Of a DNA stretch of 64,000 bases, positions 7,501-15,846 are shown piece after piece. Under the pieces are notes generated by a model. It had not been told where the DNA came from. It worked only from the letters and a program-made list of their open reading frames with translations, and did no database searches. The DNA lies in the NCBI GenBank assembly GCA_963739345.1, contig CAVUAA010000001.1:310001-374000 (forward strand), in the 5' to 3' direction. The position numbers were made by a program, and so were the translations under genes. The stretch comes from CAVUAA01 sp963739345. Lineage in GTDB: Bacteria; Chlamydiota; Chlamydiia; Chlamydiales; JAFEGQ01. Numbering within the stretch: the first letter of the stretch is position 1; every line of letters begins with the position of its first letter.

Positions 7501-8583
7501 TTAGGTGATCCAGCCGCCGCCAAAGACGGTGTCGTCTTGATAGAAGACGGTGGCCTGGCCAGGAGTGATGGCTTTCTGAGGGGTGTCAAAGGTGATCTGG
7601 GCGCGGCCTCCGTCGAGGACGTGGACGGTGCCAGGGGACTCAGGCCCGCGAGATCGGACGCGGATGGAAAGGTGGAAGCTGTCGCCAGGGGATGGGGAAT
7701 GGGAGATCCAATTGAGTCTTTCGGCAGTGAAGGTGAGGCGGCGGGTATCAGAGGCGGGGCCGACGATCACTTCATTGGTGGTGGCGTCAATGTGAGTGAC
7801 GTAAAGGGGCTCGCCAAAGGCGACGCCAAGACCTTTGCGCTGGCCAATAGTGACGCGGTGGATGCCTTGATGTTCGCCGAGGAGGCGGCCGTCGGTGTGG
7901 CGGATTTTGCCACTGGGTTTGGTGAGGTGCGGAAAGTGACGCTCGATGAAGGCTGCGTAGTTGCCGTCTGGAATGAAGCAGATGTCCTGAGATTCGGGTT
8001 TGTTAGCGGTGATGAGTTTGTGGTCGGCGGCGAGGGAGCGGATCTCAGGTTTGGTGTTTTTGCCGAGGGGGAAGAGGGTCTTGGAGAGCTGCTCCTGAGT
8101 CATGGAGAAGAGGAAGTAGGATTGGTCTTTGTTCGAATCGGCGCCGCGAAGGAGGTTCCAACGGTTGGTCTCTTCGTTGAAGGCGATTTGCGCGTAGTGG
8201 CCAGTGCAGATCTTCTCAGCGCCTACTTCTAGCGCTTTTTTGTAGAGGGTGTCGAACTTGAGCTTCTCGTTGCAGAGGATACAGGGGGAGGGGGTGCGCC
8301 CATTGTGGTATTCGTTGGCGAAGACTTCGACCACTTCTTTCCAGAATTCGTCGCGGAAGTTGATGGCGTAGAAGGGGATGTCGAGGGTCTCACAGACAAG
8401 ACGGGCATCTTCGACAGAGTCGGCGCCGCAGCACGACTTGTCGGAGCAGGAGGCCCCTTCGGCCTCGGCCCCTTTGTAGAGGCGCATGGTCATGCCGATG
8501 CAGTCGTAGCCTGCTTCATTCATGAGGGCTGCACAGACGGAGGAGTCAACTCCTCCTGACATGGCGATGACGACGCGTTTCAT
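7501..8583 (-). CDS. mnmA: tRNA-specific 2-thiouridylase MnmA
   Basis: Thiolates U34 of tRNA-Glu, -Gln and -Lys using ATP and a relayed persulfide. The N-terminal PP-loop AMSGGVDSSVCAAL binds ATP. TPSPCILCNEKLKF holds the first catalytic Cys and KPESQDICFIPDG the second. GHYAQI and the C-terminal beta-barrel (IGQRKGLGVAFGEPLYV) complete the family pattern. The 360-residue length is standard. It corresponds to CT287. The start overlaps the stop of the upstream gene (8580) by 4 nt (ATGA), so the two are translationally coupled. Confidence 0.96.
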   Translation of the reverse strand: MKRVVIAMSGGVDSSVCAALMNEAGYDCIGMTMRLYKGAEAEGASCSDKSCCGADSVEDARLVCETLDIPFYAINFRDEFWKEVVEVFANEYHNGRTPSPCILCNEKLKFDTLYKKALEVGAEKICTGHYAQIAFNEETNRWNLLRGADSNKDQSYFLFSMTQEQLSKTLFPLGKNTKPEIRSLAADHKLITANKPESQDICFIPDGNYAAFIERHFPHLTKPSGKIRHTDGRLLGEHQGIHRVTIGQRKGLGVAFGEPLYVTHIDATTNEVIVGPASDTRRLTFTAERLNWISHSPSPGDSFHLSIRVRSRGPESPGTVHVLDGGRAQITFDTPQKAITPGQATVFYQDDTVFGGGWIT

Positions 8584-9647
8584 CTCAACAGTACCTCAAA
8601 GTTGATGTTCTCTTCGACGAGCTGGATCGCCCGGTCCACTTTGTCGACGTCCTCGCGGCGGATCTTGGCGGTGAAGCTGCTGATCATCTGCGTTGCGCGG
8701 TAGGAGGAGAGAGGGACGTAGAGCATGGGGATCTCGGCCTGCTTTGCCTCTTCGATGATGGCGTCACTGGGGGGTGTGTGACCGGTGAGGATGATCCCCC
8801 GCTCGAGCTGATCTTCGATGGTGGCACGGATGATGTCTTCACGCGAGGCGTGGGTGATGATGAGCTCACTCGGACAGGCGCTGTGAAGGGCGGACTGCGC
8901 GGTGGTGACGACGAGCCGCTCGTGAAGAAAATGGCGGTAGCGGTATTGCTCGCCGGAGAGGAGAGAGACGCCAAAGAGCTGCTCGTAGTCACGCATGGTG
9001 GGGGCATGGAGGAACTCGGAGTAGGGGATGCAGCCGGCGAGGGGGACACCCCACTTTTTGATCGCTTTGGGAATGTACTCGAGCACCATGTCCCGCTTCT
9101 CGTTGAGCACCTTGTTGAGGATGATAGCGCGTACGCGGACACCGCGCGACTGGAGGAGGTTGTAGTTGAGGGCGAGCTGGTCGAAGGCGGCACCAACGCC
9201 TCCGGTGGAGACGAGGACAACATCTAATCCGAGCGCTGCTGCGACGTCGGCGTTATTGAGGTCGATGACGGAACCCACCCCTGAGTGGCCTGTTCCCTCA
9301 ACGACGGTGAATTCGTTGCTGCTCTGAATCGTTGCAAAGCCGCTCTCAATCCGTTGACGGAGGTCGCTGTTTTCTATCTCTCCATCCAAATAGCTTCTGG
9401 TGAAGCCAGAGGGGAGGATGACTGGGCTCATCGAGGGGTAGGGAGCTTCGAGGTTAAATCTTTCTTTGAAAAGGACGACATCTTTATCGACGTGGTGACC
9501 TCCTTCCACTTCGACATGGCGCTGACCGACCGGCTTGCAAAAGCCCACTTTCTCGAACCGCTTGAGGAGGCCCGATACGATACCAAGGCAGGTGGTGGTC
9601 TTACCGACGTGCTGGGCTGTGGCTGCGATAAACAAGGCTTTCTTCAT
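8580..9647 (-). CDS. BioD-like P-loop NTPase with DRTGG domain (Pta N-terminal-like)
   Basis: 355-residue cytoplasmic protein resembling the N-terminal regulatory half of long phosphotransacetylases. Residues 1-200 form a dethiobiotin-synthetase-like ATPase with a P-loop (ATAQHVGKTTTCLG), VEGTGHSGVG as Walker B-like segment and IILNKV as a base-recognition strand. Residues about 215-320 form a DRTGG-type domain (LVVTTAQSALHSACPSELIITHASR, GIILTGHTPP). The phosphotransacetylase catalytic domain is absent, so it is more likely a sensor or regulator than a Pta enzyme. It overlaps mnmA by 4 nt and the upstream NUDIX gene by 47 nt, giving a compact operon read leftward. Confidence 0.8.
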   Translation of the reverse strand: MKKALFIAATAQHVGKTTTCLGIVSGLLKRFEKVGFCKPVGQRHVEVEGGHHVDKDVVLFKERFNLEAPYPSMSPVILPSGFTRSYLDGEIENSDLRQRIESGFATIQSSNEFTVVEGTGHSGVGSVIDLNNADVAAALGLDVVLVSTGGVGAAFDQLALNYNLLQSRGVRVRAIILNKVLNEKRDMVLEYIPKAIKKWGVPLAGCIPYSEFLHAPTMRDYEQLFGVSLLSGEQYRYRHFLHERLVVTTAQSALHSACPSELIITHASREDIIRATIEDQLERGIILTGHTPPSDAIIEEAKQAEIPMLYVPLSSYRATQMISSFTAKIRREDVDKVDRAIQLVEENINFEVLLR

Positions 9648-10092
9648 TGAAGATCATCTCAATTAGTTGCTTAGCATCTGGCAAAATCTCACGCTCCAGG
9701 CAGAGTGCTTCCACCTCGTCTCTCGAAAACCACCGCAAGCCATCTGACTCGTTAGGATTTTCTTTGAGCTCTCCTCCAACTGGCCGTCCCACATAGATGA
9801 AGTCGACATGTTGATGGGGAGGATTGTAGGGGGTTTGAGGGATCTCTTCAAGGAGGCAGGTGAAGGGGGCGGGAAAGCTCTTTGCGAGGGGGGCCTCAAT
9901 TCCGGCGCAGGAGCCCAGGTCGATCTCGAGACCTGTCTCCTCTCTCACCTCGCGCACAGCCCCTTCCCAAGGCGCCTCGCCCGGCTCTAAATGACCGCCC
10001 GGCGGCATCCACCGTTCCATTTTCTTGTGCCACAACAGGAGCACTCGTTCGTCGGCAATCACAAACACTGTGGCGGTGTAGTCTCTACGCAT
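9601..10092 (-). CDS. NUDIX hydrolase
   Basis: 163-residue NUDIX pyrophosphohydrolase. The NUDIX box is complete: GGHLEPGEAPWEGAVREVREETGLEI fits G-x5-E-x7-REUxEExGU and supplies the metal-binding glutamates. The N-terminus MRRDYTATVFVIADERVLLLWHKKMERWMPPGG is a typical NUDIX strand and substrate pocket. The nucleotide substrate cannot be assigned. Its 3' end overlaps the BioD/DRTGG gene by 47 nt, and its start overlaps the stop of the 702-residue gene upstream by 8 nt, so four consecutive leftward genes are coupled. Confidence 0.9.
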   Translation of the reverse strand: MRRDYTATVFVIADERVLLLWHKKMERWMPPGGHLEPGEAPWEGAVREVREETGLEIDLGSCAGIEAPLAKSFPAPFTCLLEEIPQTPYNPPHQHVDFIYVGRPVGGELKENPNESDGLRWFSRDEVEALCLEREILPDAKQLIEMIFNEESLVYRSHSPARR

Positions 10093-12193
10093 ACTTACCC
10101 TTCTTGAGAACTTGGACGCCGACCTTTAGCGCCATACGCGCCACCGCTTCCAGGAGTGAGGGTCGCTCAACGAGCGTCATCACCCCGTTTAGCGGGTTAG
10201 TCACATAGTATTTCTCTACTTCGTCAAGCCTCCACACAAGATTGGCCTTTGTTGTCCAGCTATAGCGGGAGCGGAGCTTTAGCCCCTCGTCATTCCACTG
10301 CGCTTGCTCAACGGTGGATCGCATTTTTTTCAGCAGCGTGTGCGCTTCGTCGGCTAGCTGTTGCCCCCCACCTGCTTTCTGGTAGCTGTCTTGGATCTGA
10401 TCGGATTCGTTGAGCTGCTGCTCAAGTGCAAGATGCGTCTCTGCGATGCGTTTGAGATTTTCGTTGAACACCTTTTGCCCGTTCTCGGTCATCCAGCTCT
10501 TCTGACGGGCGGCGACGTCCGACTGCTTAAGCCAGGTGATCGCCCGCTTTGCCCGCTCGAGCTTGGCTCGCAATTGTGCAGTGGCGTAAAGGGGTTCAAT
10601 AGCATTGAGTTGCACCTTGCACGCCTCCACGAGCTTGCCGATTTGGACCTCGTTAGATTGGATCTGTAGCCGCTCCTGTGTGACCTCTTTGTCCTTCACA
10701 TCGCGGGCTTCAATTAGCCGCTTAGAGAGTTCCTGGAGTGTTTCTTCTAGCGGAGTGTTTGGCGGTAGCTTTTGGATGTCGCGAGCTGCTTCGAAATAGG
10801 AAAAGTAGGCGTTGTCGTCCCACGTCTCATCATCATACTCCTGATGCGCTCCCGGTTTAGTCCGATCTTCGTCGATCTTTGCAAGGACGCTGCGGATTTG
10901 AAGTCGAAGGAACAGAGGGGCGTTGGCGATGTACTTCTCCACTTGTGCTACCAGCTCGTTGCAGTCTGCGGCGCCCGCATCGATCTCGGCGGTCACGTTG
11001 GGAGCAGTCTTGATGCCGCCGAGTTTCAGCACGTAGCGTTCGTGAATGGCCTGGGCGAGCGAGGAGAGCTTCTCCTTGCAGCTGTCCTTGGATAGCTTTT
11101 TGCTCGGCCACTGCTCTCCACTGATAACAGAGTCGATATTGTTTACGAGGAGGGTGGTCGAGCGGTAGAGATCTGCACCGGTCGGCTGTCCAATGATCAG
11201 CCCGGTGATCCATGTGCGAGTGGCTGGGTCTTCGAGGAGTCCTTCGAGATTGATGATCCCGTCGATCTCCTTCTCCTCAGTGGATGGATTAATAAGCGCG
11301 TGGGGAAGTTCTTCATCATTGTAGTCGCGACACTTCTGCGCATTTCGCAGCATTTTGATGAAATCCGGTAAGAGATTCTGGACGTTTTTCGCAACGTCCT
11401 CGTCAACTTCGTGGGTAAGTTCTCGCTGGCTAAGATCGACCTGTTTCACCGGTTTACTAAGGTTCTCGAGCGCCTGGTCGAGGACTGTGGTCAGCTGGTT
11501 GTGGATTCCGTGGACGATTCCATTCTCCTGTTTCCGGATAGTAGAGTTCCGGCAGGAGGTGATTTTATCGTACAAAAAGTCGGTTGGAATCCACCACGCC
11601 GACACTGTGCGAAAGCCCCAGGGAACGACGATCTGATGGGCTAGATCTGTAGCTTCGCGACATAGCTGACGCAGATTGTTTGTGTTTGGGAGTTTGGTCA
11701 GCCTTTCTTCGAGATATTTCGGGATGAACTCTGTCCGCTTCTCGGGGTCGTCTCCATCGATCGTTTTCTGTGCCCACTCCTGTGATGCGGTGTTGTAGTC
11801 CTTCACATATTCGCGGATTGACAAGGTCACCTCTCGCACCAAGGTTTCAATTTCCTCATCCGACGTCTGTTCGATGGCCTGCTTAATGCGCTCTATTCCC
11901 ACATTCACTCGCCAGGCGATGATGGGCCGGCTGATTGCATAGAGGAATCTGGCTAGCCAGTGTTTGACCCAATTCCAGTAGGTGGTGGTCGGGTAGTAGG
12001 TGGCGGCGAGGCGGTCTGTGTATTCGATGAGCTTAGGTGCAAGCTTGTCGAGAGCATCCTCGAACGCTGTCTGCGAATCGATTTCTGGAATGGCTTCGAT
12101 GATTTCCTCATCGTTGTCGGTGAGCTCATCGGCTGAGCTGCTAGTCCAGTACCTGACAACATTGATTATATTCGATATTCCTTGCACTTCCAT
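10085..12193 (-). CDS. Large helical protein of unknown function (702 aa)
   Basis: Not recognised. The protein is acidic and almost entirely predicted helix, with heptad-like stretches (DKEVTQERLQIQSNEVQIGKL, NENLKRIAETHLALEQQLNE) that suggest coiled coils near residues 480-600. There is no signal peptide. One moderately hydrophobic stretch (HWLARFLYAISRPIIAW, about residues 75-92) could be an amphipathic or single membrane segment. CGGGAAACTCA precedes the ATG. It heads the leftward operon NUDIX-BioD/DRTGG-mnmA. It could be a structural or secreted (Inc/effector-like) protein, but nothing in the sequence decides this. Confidence 0.75.
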   Translation of the reverse strand: MEVQGISNIINVVRYWTSSSADELTDNDEEIIEAIPEIDSQTAFEDALDKLAPKLIEYTDRLAATYYPTTTYWNWVKHWLARFLYAISRPIIAWRVNVGIERIKQAIEQTSDEEIETLVREVTLSIREYVKDYNTASQEWAQKTIDGDDPEKRTEFIPKYLEERLTKLPNTNNLRQLCREATDLAHQIVVPWGFRTVSAWWIPTDFLYDKITSCRNSTIRKQENGIVHGIHNQLTTVLDQALENLSKPVKQVDLSQRELTHEVDEDVAKNVQNLLPDFIKMLRNAQKCRDYNDEELPHALINPSTEEKEIDGIINLEGLLEDPATRTWITGLIIGQPTGADLYRSTTLLVNNIDSVISGEQWPSKKLSKDSCKEKLSSLAQAIHERYVLKLGGIKTAPNVTAEIDAGAADCNELVAQVEKYIANAPLFLRLQIRSVLAKIDEDRTKPGAHQEYDDETWDDNAYFSYFEAARDIQKLPPNTPLEETLQELSKRLIEARDVKDKEVTQERLQIQSNEVQIGKLVEACKVQLNAIEPLYATAQLRAKLERAKRAITWLKQSDVAARQKSWMTENGQKVFNENLKRIAETHLALEQQLNESDQIQDSYQKAGGGQQLADEAHTLLKKMRSTVEQAQWNDEGLKLRSRYSWTTKANLVWRLDEVEKYYVTNPLNGVMTLVERPSLLEAVARMALKVGVQVLKKGKYA

Positions 12194-12274
12194 TGAGTTT
12201 CCCGTCGTAATTAATGGTTGAATGATAAGCTATAGATGTAATAATATCAACTGGAATTCGAAAGGGAGGTTATT

Positions 12275-12664
12275 ATGAAAGATTTTAATGAGGTTTTGGA
12301 GATTCTGGACCGGTTGATGGGGCCGCAAGGGTGTCCGTGGGATCGCAAACAAACGTTTGAGACGCTTAGGGAGTCGGTGGTGGAGGAGGCGCATGAGGTG
12401 GTCGAGGCTGTCGATGAGGGGGATGACCAGCATTTGTGCGAAGAGCTTGGGGACCTGCTATTTAACGTCGTCTTCTATTGCAAGATTGCAGAAAAAGATG
12501 GCAAATTCACGACGGTGGATATGCTTAATGGGTTGAGGGATAAGCTGATACGTCGACATCCGCACGTCTTTGGCGATGCAGTGATTGAGAATGAGGCGGA
12601 GCTTCTCGTTCAGTGGAATCGGATCAAGGAAGAAGAGCGGGTCAGAAAAACTTCTATCGACTAA
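12275..12664 (+). CDS. mazG: MazG-type nucleoside triphosphate pyrophosphohydrolase
   Basis: Single-domain MazG of 129 residues that would hydrolyse (d)NTPs to monophosphates and sanitise the nucleotide pool. The CPWDRKQTFETLRES start is the MazG signature. The helical metal site is present: EEAHEVVEAVDEGDDQHLCEELGDLLFNVVF holds EExxE and ExxD. It is about half the length of E. coli MazG (one domain instead of two), as in many bacteria. Strong AAAGGGAGG precedes the ATG by 5-6 nt, with a TAATAAT-like -10 about 30 bp upstream. The SRP RNA gene follows within 12 bp. Confidence 0.92.
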   Translation: MKDFNEVLEILDRLMGPQGCPWDRKQTFETLRESVVEEAHEVVEAVDEGDDQHLCEELGDLLFNVVFYCKIAEKDGKFTTVDMLNGLRDKLIRRHPHVFGDAVIENEAELLVQWNRIKEEERVRKTSID

Positions 12665-12675
12665 GATGCTATTTC

Positions 12676-12771
12676 GCCGGGGACCCCGTGGAGGGTAGCA
12701 GTCTGAACCAGGTCAGGACGGGAACGTAGCAGCCTTAAGGACTAACTATCTGCCGCAGGACAATCTCCGGC
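12676..12771 (+). ncRNA. ffs: Signal recognition particle RNA (4.5S, small bacterial type)
   Basis: Core RNA of the signal recognition particle; binds Ffh and its receptor. The conserved apical motif is present: GGTCAGGACGGGAACGTAGC followed by AGCC, with the GGAA-type tetraloop variant and the asymmetric loop. The ends pair (GCCGGGG at 12676 with CTCCGGC ending at 12771, one G-U pair), giving a hairpin of about 96 nt without the Alu domain. A T7 run (12773-12779) directly after the stem should terminate it. The T-run touches the stop codon of the convergent AsnB-like gene. Confidence 0.93.
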
Positions 12772-12778
12772 ACTTTTT

Positions 12779-14611
12779 TTATCGGATTAATTCTAGCGTG
12801 GAGATTTGCGGCGGCTCAGTGGAAACTGGGGCGTTGATGAAGAGCCGTAGCCACACTTCAAGAGAGAGGAGCGACCAGAGCTGGGTGAAGGTGGCGTTGC
12901 CAGCAAGGGCGTTGCGGAGCCACCGCTTGGAGAGCCAGCCCGCCTCGACGAGGGTGCCCGACTGGAGCTGCTCGAAGGCTTGGCGGATGGTGGCGTCGTG
13001 GAGCCAAGGGGAGAGGGGGGCGCGGCGGGGGGCGATAAAGTGTTGGCCTGGTAGGAGGCGCTGGAGGGGGCGCTGGGATTGGTCGGGGTTGAGCTTTTCT
13101 GAATGGGGAAGGCGGGCAATGTAGTCAACCACCTGGGGATCGAGGTAGGGGGAGTGCCAGGTGACGCCGTGGGGGGCGGAGAGCCGCTCAAAGGGGGGGA
13201 GCAGTTTGTCGGCGAGGAGGATGCGGGTGTCGAAGTAGAGGTGGGCGGCAGGGGTCATGCCGAGGTCGGAGAGGTTGTAGAAGTGGTGGAGATAGAGTTC
13301 AGGGGCGAAGTGGCGGGCAAGTTCGGGGGAGAGGCTCTTTAGCTCTGAGGTGTTGAAGAGGGCGTTTTGTTCGATGTGGCGCATGTACCAGGGCGCCTCT
13401 CGGAGCCAGTGCATAAAGCGGAGCCCGCTCCGTGTGTGGAGGGAGGAGATGACGGGGAGAGCGGTCTTGCTAAGAAGGTGTCCCCACGGGGTGTGGATGG
13501 GCGCTTCGACGGCGTTGAGGGGGTATTGGCTGTGGGCGGCGAGGATCTCTTCTGCGCCGACATCGGAGAAGTAGGTGGTCGGCCCTTGCGAGAAGGTTCG
13601 CCAAAGAGCGATGGCACTGGGGTCAACGCCTGGTTCGTCAAGCTGCCAGACGACGCGGGCAAGATCGTGGACGAGGTCGGACGGAGAGAGAGAGAGAGAG
13701 GTGTGAGGGAGGTGGAGGCGATCGGCGATGCCGTTGGCGTGGATGATCTCTTCTTGGTTTTGGGCAGCGTATTCGGTGGTGATGGCGGTGGTGCGATCGG
13801 GTGCTTGCAGAGAGAGGGTTTGCGCTAAATAAGTGGAGCCGGCGCTCCCGGTTGCGCCATAGGTGATGGGACCGCCAGGGAGTTGGCGGGCGGTCGCTTG
13901 GGAGATGAGGTCGCCTAGCACTTCGGTCCGCTCTTCGGCGCTTTTGGGGGGGTGTTCAAGGAGGAGGCGGGAGTAGGACCAATAGTTAGCGACGCGGATG
14001 TTTCCCTCTTCAGAATAGCGGAGGTGGTGGCCGGGAAGGAGCCGTTGGACGTTCTCGATGGGAGAGAGGTCTTGGGGGATATAGCCGAAGAAGAGGTAGG
14101 CGCTGATGGCGTCGCGGGCGGGTGATTGAGGGACCATGCCGGTGGCAAGGAGCGCCTTCAATTCGCTCGCAAAGAGGAAGCACCGGTTGACATAGGCCCA
14201 GTAGAGCGGTTTGATGCCGAGGGGGTCGCGGAGGAGGATGAGCTCGTGCGTTTTTTGATCGAAGAGGGCGATGGCAAATGCCCCTTCGATGTGGTGGGTG
14301 CAGTAGAGCCCCCACTTTTCGTAGGCACGGACAATGAGTTCGGGGAGGATGAGGCCGTCGACCTGAAATCCCGCTTTGCGAAGCTCGTCAGCCAATTCGC
14401 TCTGGTTGGAAATCTCGCCATCAATCGCCATTACGATGGCCCGATGATCGTCGTAGCCAAAGGGCTCACCGCGGGTCCCAATTTCGACGTTCTTGAATAG
14501 GTAGGTTTGCGCCTCTCCTGGGCTACGAAAGGCGAGGACGTCGAGAGCTGGCTGCACGGCGTGGGTCACGGGGAAGAGTTTTGGATAGACGATGCCGCAG
14601 ATTGCTCCCAT
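12779..14611 (-). CDS. Asparagine synthase (AsnB)-like protein with degenerate active sites
   Basis: 610-residue two-domain protein with AsnB architecture: an N-terminal Ntn/glutaminase-like domain (1-190) and a C-terminal synthetase-like domain (from about 225). Recognisable landmarks are GIKPLYWAYVNRCFLFASELKAL, LDEPGVDPSAIALWR and the terminal EVWLRLFI. Several signatures are off. The N-terminus is MGAIC rather than MC, so Cys is not residue 2. The HRGPD motif is FRSPGEA, NGEIYN is DGEISN, and the ATP-binding SGGxDS is ATGSAGS. It therefore may not make asparagine. Family membership is firm; activity is doubtful. TAAGGA precedes the ATG. Confidence 0.8.
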   Translation of the reverse strand: MGAICGIVYPKLFPVTHAVQPALDVLAFRSPGEAQTYLFKNVEIGTRGEPFGYDDHRAIVMAIDGEISNQSELADELRKAGFQVDGLILPELIVRAYEKWGLYCTHHIEGAFAIALFDQKTHELILLRDPLGIKPLYWAYVNRCFLFASELKALLATGMVPQSPARDAISAYLFFGYIPQDLSPIENVQRLLPGHHLRYSEEGNIRVANYWSYSRLLLEHPPKSAEERTEVLGDLISQATARQLPGGPITYGATGSAGSTYLAQTLSLQAPDRTTAITTEYAAQNQEEIIHANGIADRLHLPHTSLSLSPSDLVHDLARVVWQLDEPGVDPSAIALWRTFSQGPTTYFSDVGAEEILAAHSQYPLNAVEAPIHTPWGHLLSKTALPVISSLHTRSGLRFMHWLREAPWYMRHIEQNALFNTSELKSLSPELARHFAPELYLHHFYNLSDLGMTPAAHLYFDTRILLADKLLPPFERLSAPHGVTWHSPYLDPQVVDYIARLPHSEKLNPDQSQRPLQRLLPGQHFIAPRRAPLSPWLHDATIRQAFEQLQSGTLVEAGWLSKRWLRNALAGNATFTQLWSLLSLEVWLRLFINAPVSTEPPQISTLELIR

Positions 14612-14650
14612 AGTCCTTAAGTTACTGTGTCTGAGTGGGCGCCGTCAAGC

Positions 14651-14679
14651 TTGATTTTGCGTACAGATTGGTGTATAAT
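14651..14679 (+). promoter_or_regulatory. Consensus sigma-70/66 promoter giving a leaderless mRNA
   Basis: TTGATT (14651-14656), a 17-bp spacer and a perfect TATAAT (14674-14679). The -10 ends 7 nt before the ATG at 14687, so transcription should start on or next to the A of the start codon. There is no Shine-Dalgarno sequence. Confidence 0.75.
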
Positions 14680-14686
14680 TTTTGGC

Positions 14687-15082
14687 ATGTTGAAGAAGCT
14701 GTTCATTGCTTTTGTGATTGCGTCTGCACCTCTGGCAGCTGCTCTGCCGTGGGAGGTGTCGGACGAGTTGACCGAGCGACTGGTTGGCCGTGGTGCCGTC
14801 AACGGCGAAGACTACCTTGTCTCAATCGATGTTCTGTCGCACGATGTGCAAAAGGACGCCGTGCACGTGGCCGTTGCGGTTCGGGTGCAAGACAAGGAGG
14901 GCAATGTGGTGAGTGATGAGATTTTGCAGATGAGCCACCGGCTTCCGGTTACGCACCATCTGATTGATTACGCAGAGTGGGGATGGGGAACGGCAGAGTA
15001 CAAACACACACCTCTTGGGGTGGCCCATGCGCGGCTTGCCCGCGATCTCGACACCCACATTCGACAGTCGCTGAGCGCTTAA
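14687..15082 (+). CDS. Small secreted/periplasmic protein of unknown function
   Basis: 131 residues. The N-terminus MLKKLFIAFVIASAPLAAA is a classical Sec signal peptide with probable cleavage after AAA. The mature part (LPWEVSDELTERLVG onward) is not recognised; it is mostly beta-strand and helix without cysteines. The frame is open further upstream, but the signal peptide and the consensus promoter ending 7 nt before this ATG fix the start at 14687. The CPBP protease starts 1 nt after its stop, so the two are co-transcribed. Confidence 0.75.
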   Translation: MLKKLFIAFVIASAPLAAALPWEVSDELTERLVGRGAVNGEDYLVSIDVLSHDVQKDAVHVAVAVRVQDKEGNVVSDEILQMSHRLPVTHHLIDYAEWGWGTAEYKHTPLGVAHARLARDLDTHIRQSLSA

Positions 15083-15083
15083 G

Positions 15084-15836
15084 TTGAGTGAAAAAGTTCT
15101 TGGCCTGATAGCCTTTGCTTTCATTTCGTTGGTTGGCCTCTTCATTGCCAGACGTTGGGGCTTTTTCCGTGTGGAGAAGGGGGAGCAGCCGAGTGTTTCG
15201 TTCTGGACCTTCGTCTTTGGAGTGATTCTCTTTCTGGCGACGATAGGCTTCATTGGTCGCCCTCTCATTGGCTACGCGGTGGGGGCTGCTCTGTTGGTGA
15301 TCTATGTGCAGTTTGCTACTAAGGGAGTTGTTTGGGGAAAGGGTCCGGCCGGGAGGGCTATTTTGGTGGGGGCGCTGGCCTGGTTTCTCGCCTATCCTTT
15401 GGCTAATGCTGTGGGGATTGCGGCCGAGCTCATCTCTCAAGCGCCTCATTTGGAACAGGTGGCGATACGGGAGATGCGCTCTCTTCTTGACCACCCTCTC
15501 CTCTTCTGGCTCACCGCCGCCGGTGCTGTCTTTGTGGTGCCGGTGGCAGAGGAGATTCTTTTTCGGGGGTTGCTGCAGGGGTGGCTTGTCCGAGTTATCC
15601 ATCCGGTGTGGGCCATTTTTCTTACAGCGCTTCTCTTTGCCGTCGCTCACTACGCCCCATCGCAAGGGGCCTACAACGCTGTCATCATGGCTCAGCTCTT
15701 TGTTCTTGGACTGATCCTGGGTCACCTCTATCGTCGGCAGCGATCGCTCTTTGCATCGATTTCGCTCCACTCCCTCTTCAATGCGATCACCCTTGGTGCG
15801 TTGTGGGTGATTGACCTGTATGGCGAATCGGTGTAG
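15084..15836 (+). CDS. CPBP-family intramembrane metalloprotease (CAAX-like)
   Basis: 250-residue polytopic membrane protein with about seven hydrophobic segments. The three CPBP/ABI motifs are present: EEILFRGLLQGW (glutamates for zinc and catalysis), FAVAHY and HSLFNA. Bacterial members process or protect small peptides and membrane proteins; the substrate here is unknown. It begins with TTG right after the preceding stop. Its last codons contain the promoter of the serpin gene (15811-15839). Confidence 0.85.
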   Translation: MSEKVLGLIAFAFISLVGLFIARRWGFFRVEKGEQPSVSFWTFVFGVILFLATIGFIGRPLIGYAVGAALLVIYVQFATKGVVWGKGPAGRAILVGALAWFLAYPLANAVGIAAELISQAPHLEQVAIREMRSLLDHPLLFWLTAAGAVFVVPVAEEILFRGLLQGWLVRVIHPVWAIFLTALLFAVAHYAPSQGAYNAVIMAQLFVLGLILGHLYRRQRSLFASISLHSLFNAITLGALWVIDLYGESV

Positions 15837-15839
15837 ATT
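15811..15839 (+). promoter_or_regulatory. Sigma-70-like promoter of the serpin gene, leaderless geometry
   Basis: TTGACC (15811-15816), a 17-bp spacer and TAGATT (15834-15839). The -10 ends 7 nt before the serpin ATG at 15847 and no Shine-Dalgarno lies between. The promoter lies inside the 3' end of the CPBP gene. Confidence 0.7.
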
Positions 15840-15846
15840 GCGGGAC

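Noticed and set aside
7537..8232. 231-codon open frame on the plus strand
   Set aside because: Lies entirely antisense to mnmA; low-complexity Gly/Asp/Val composition typical of GC-rich antisense frames.
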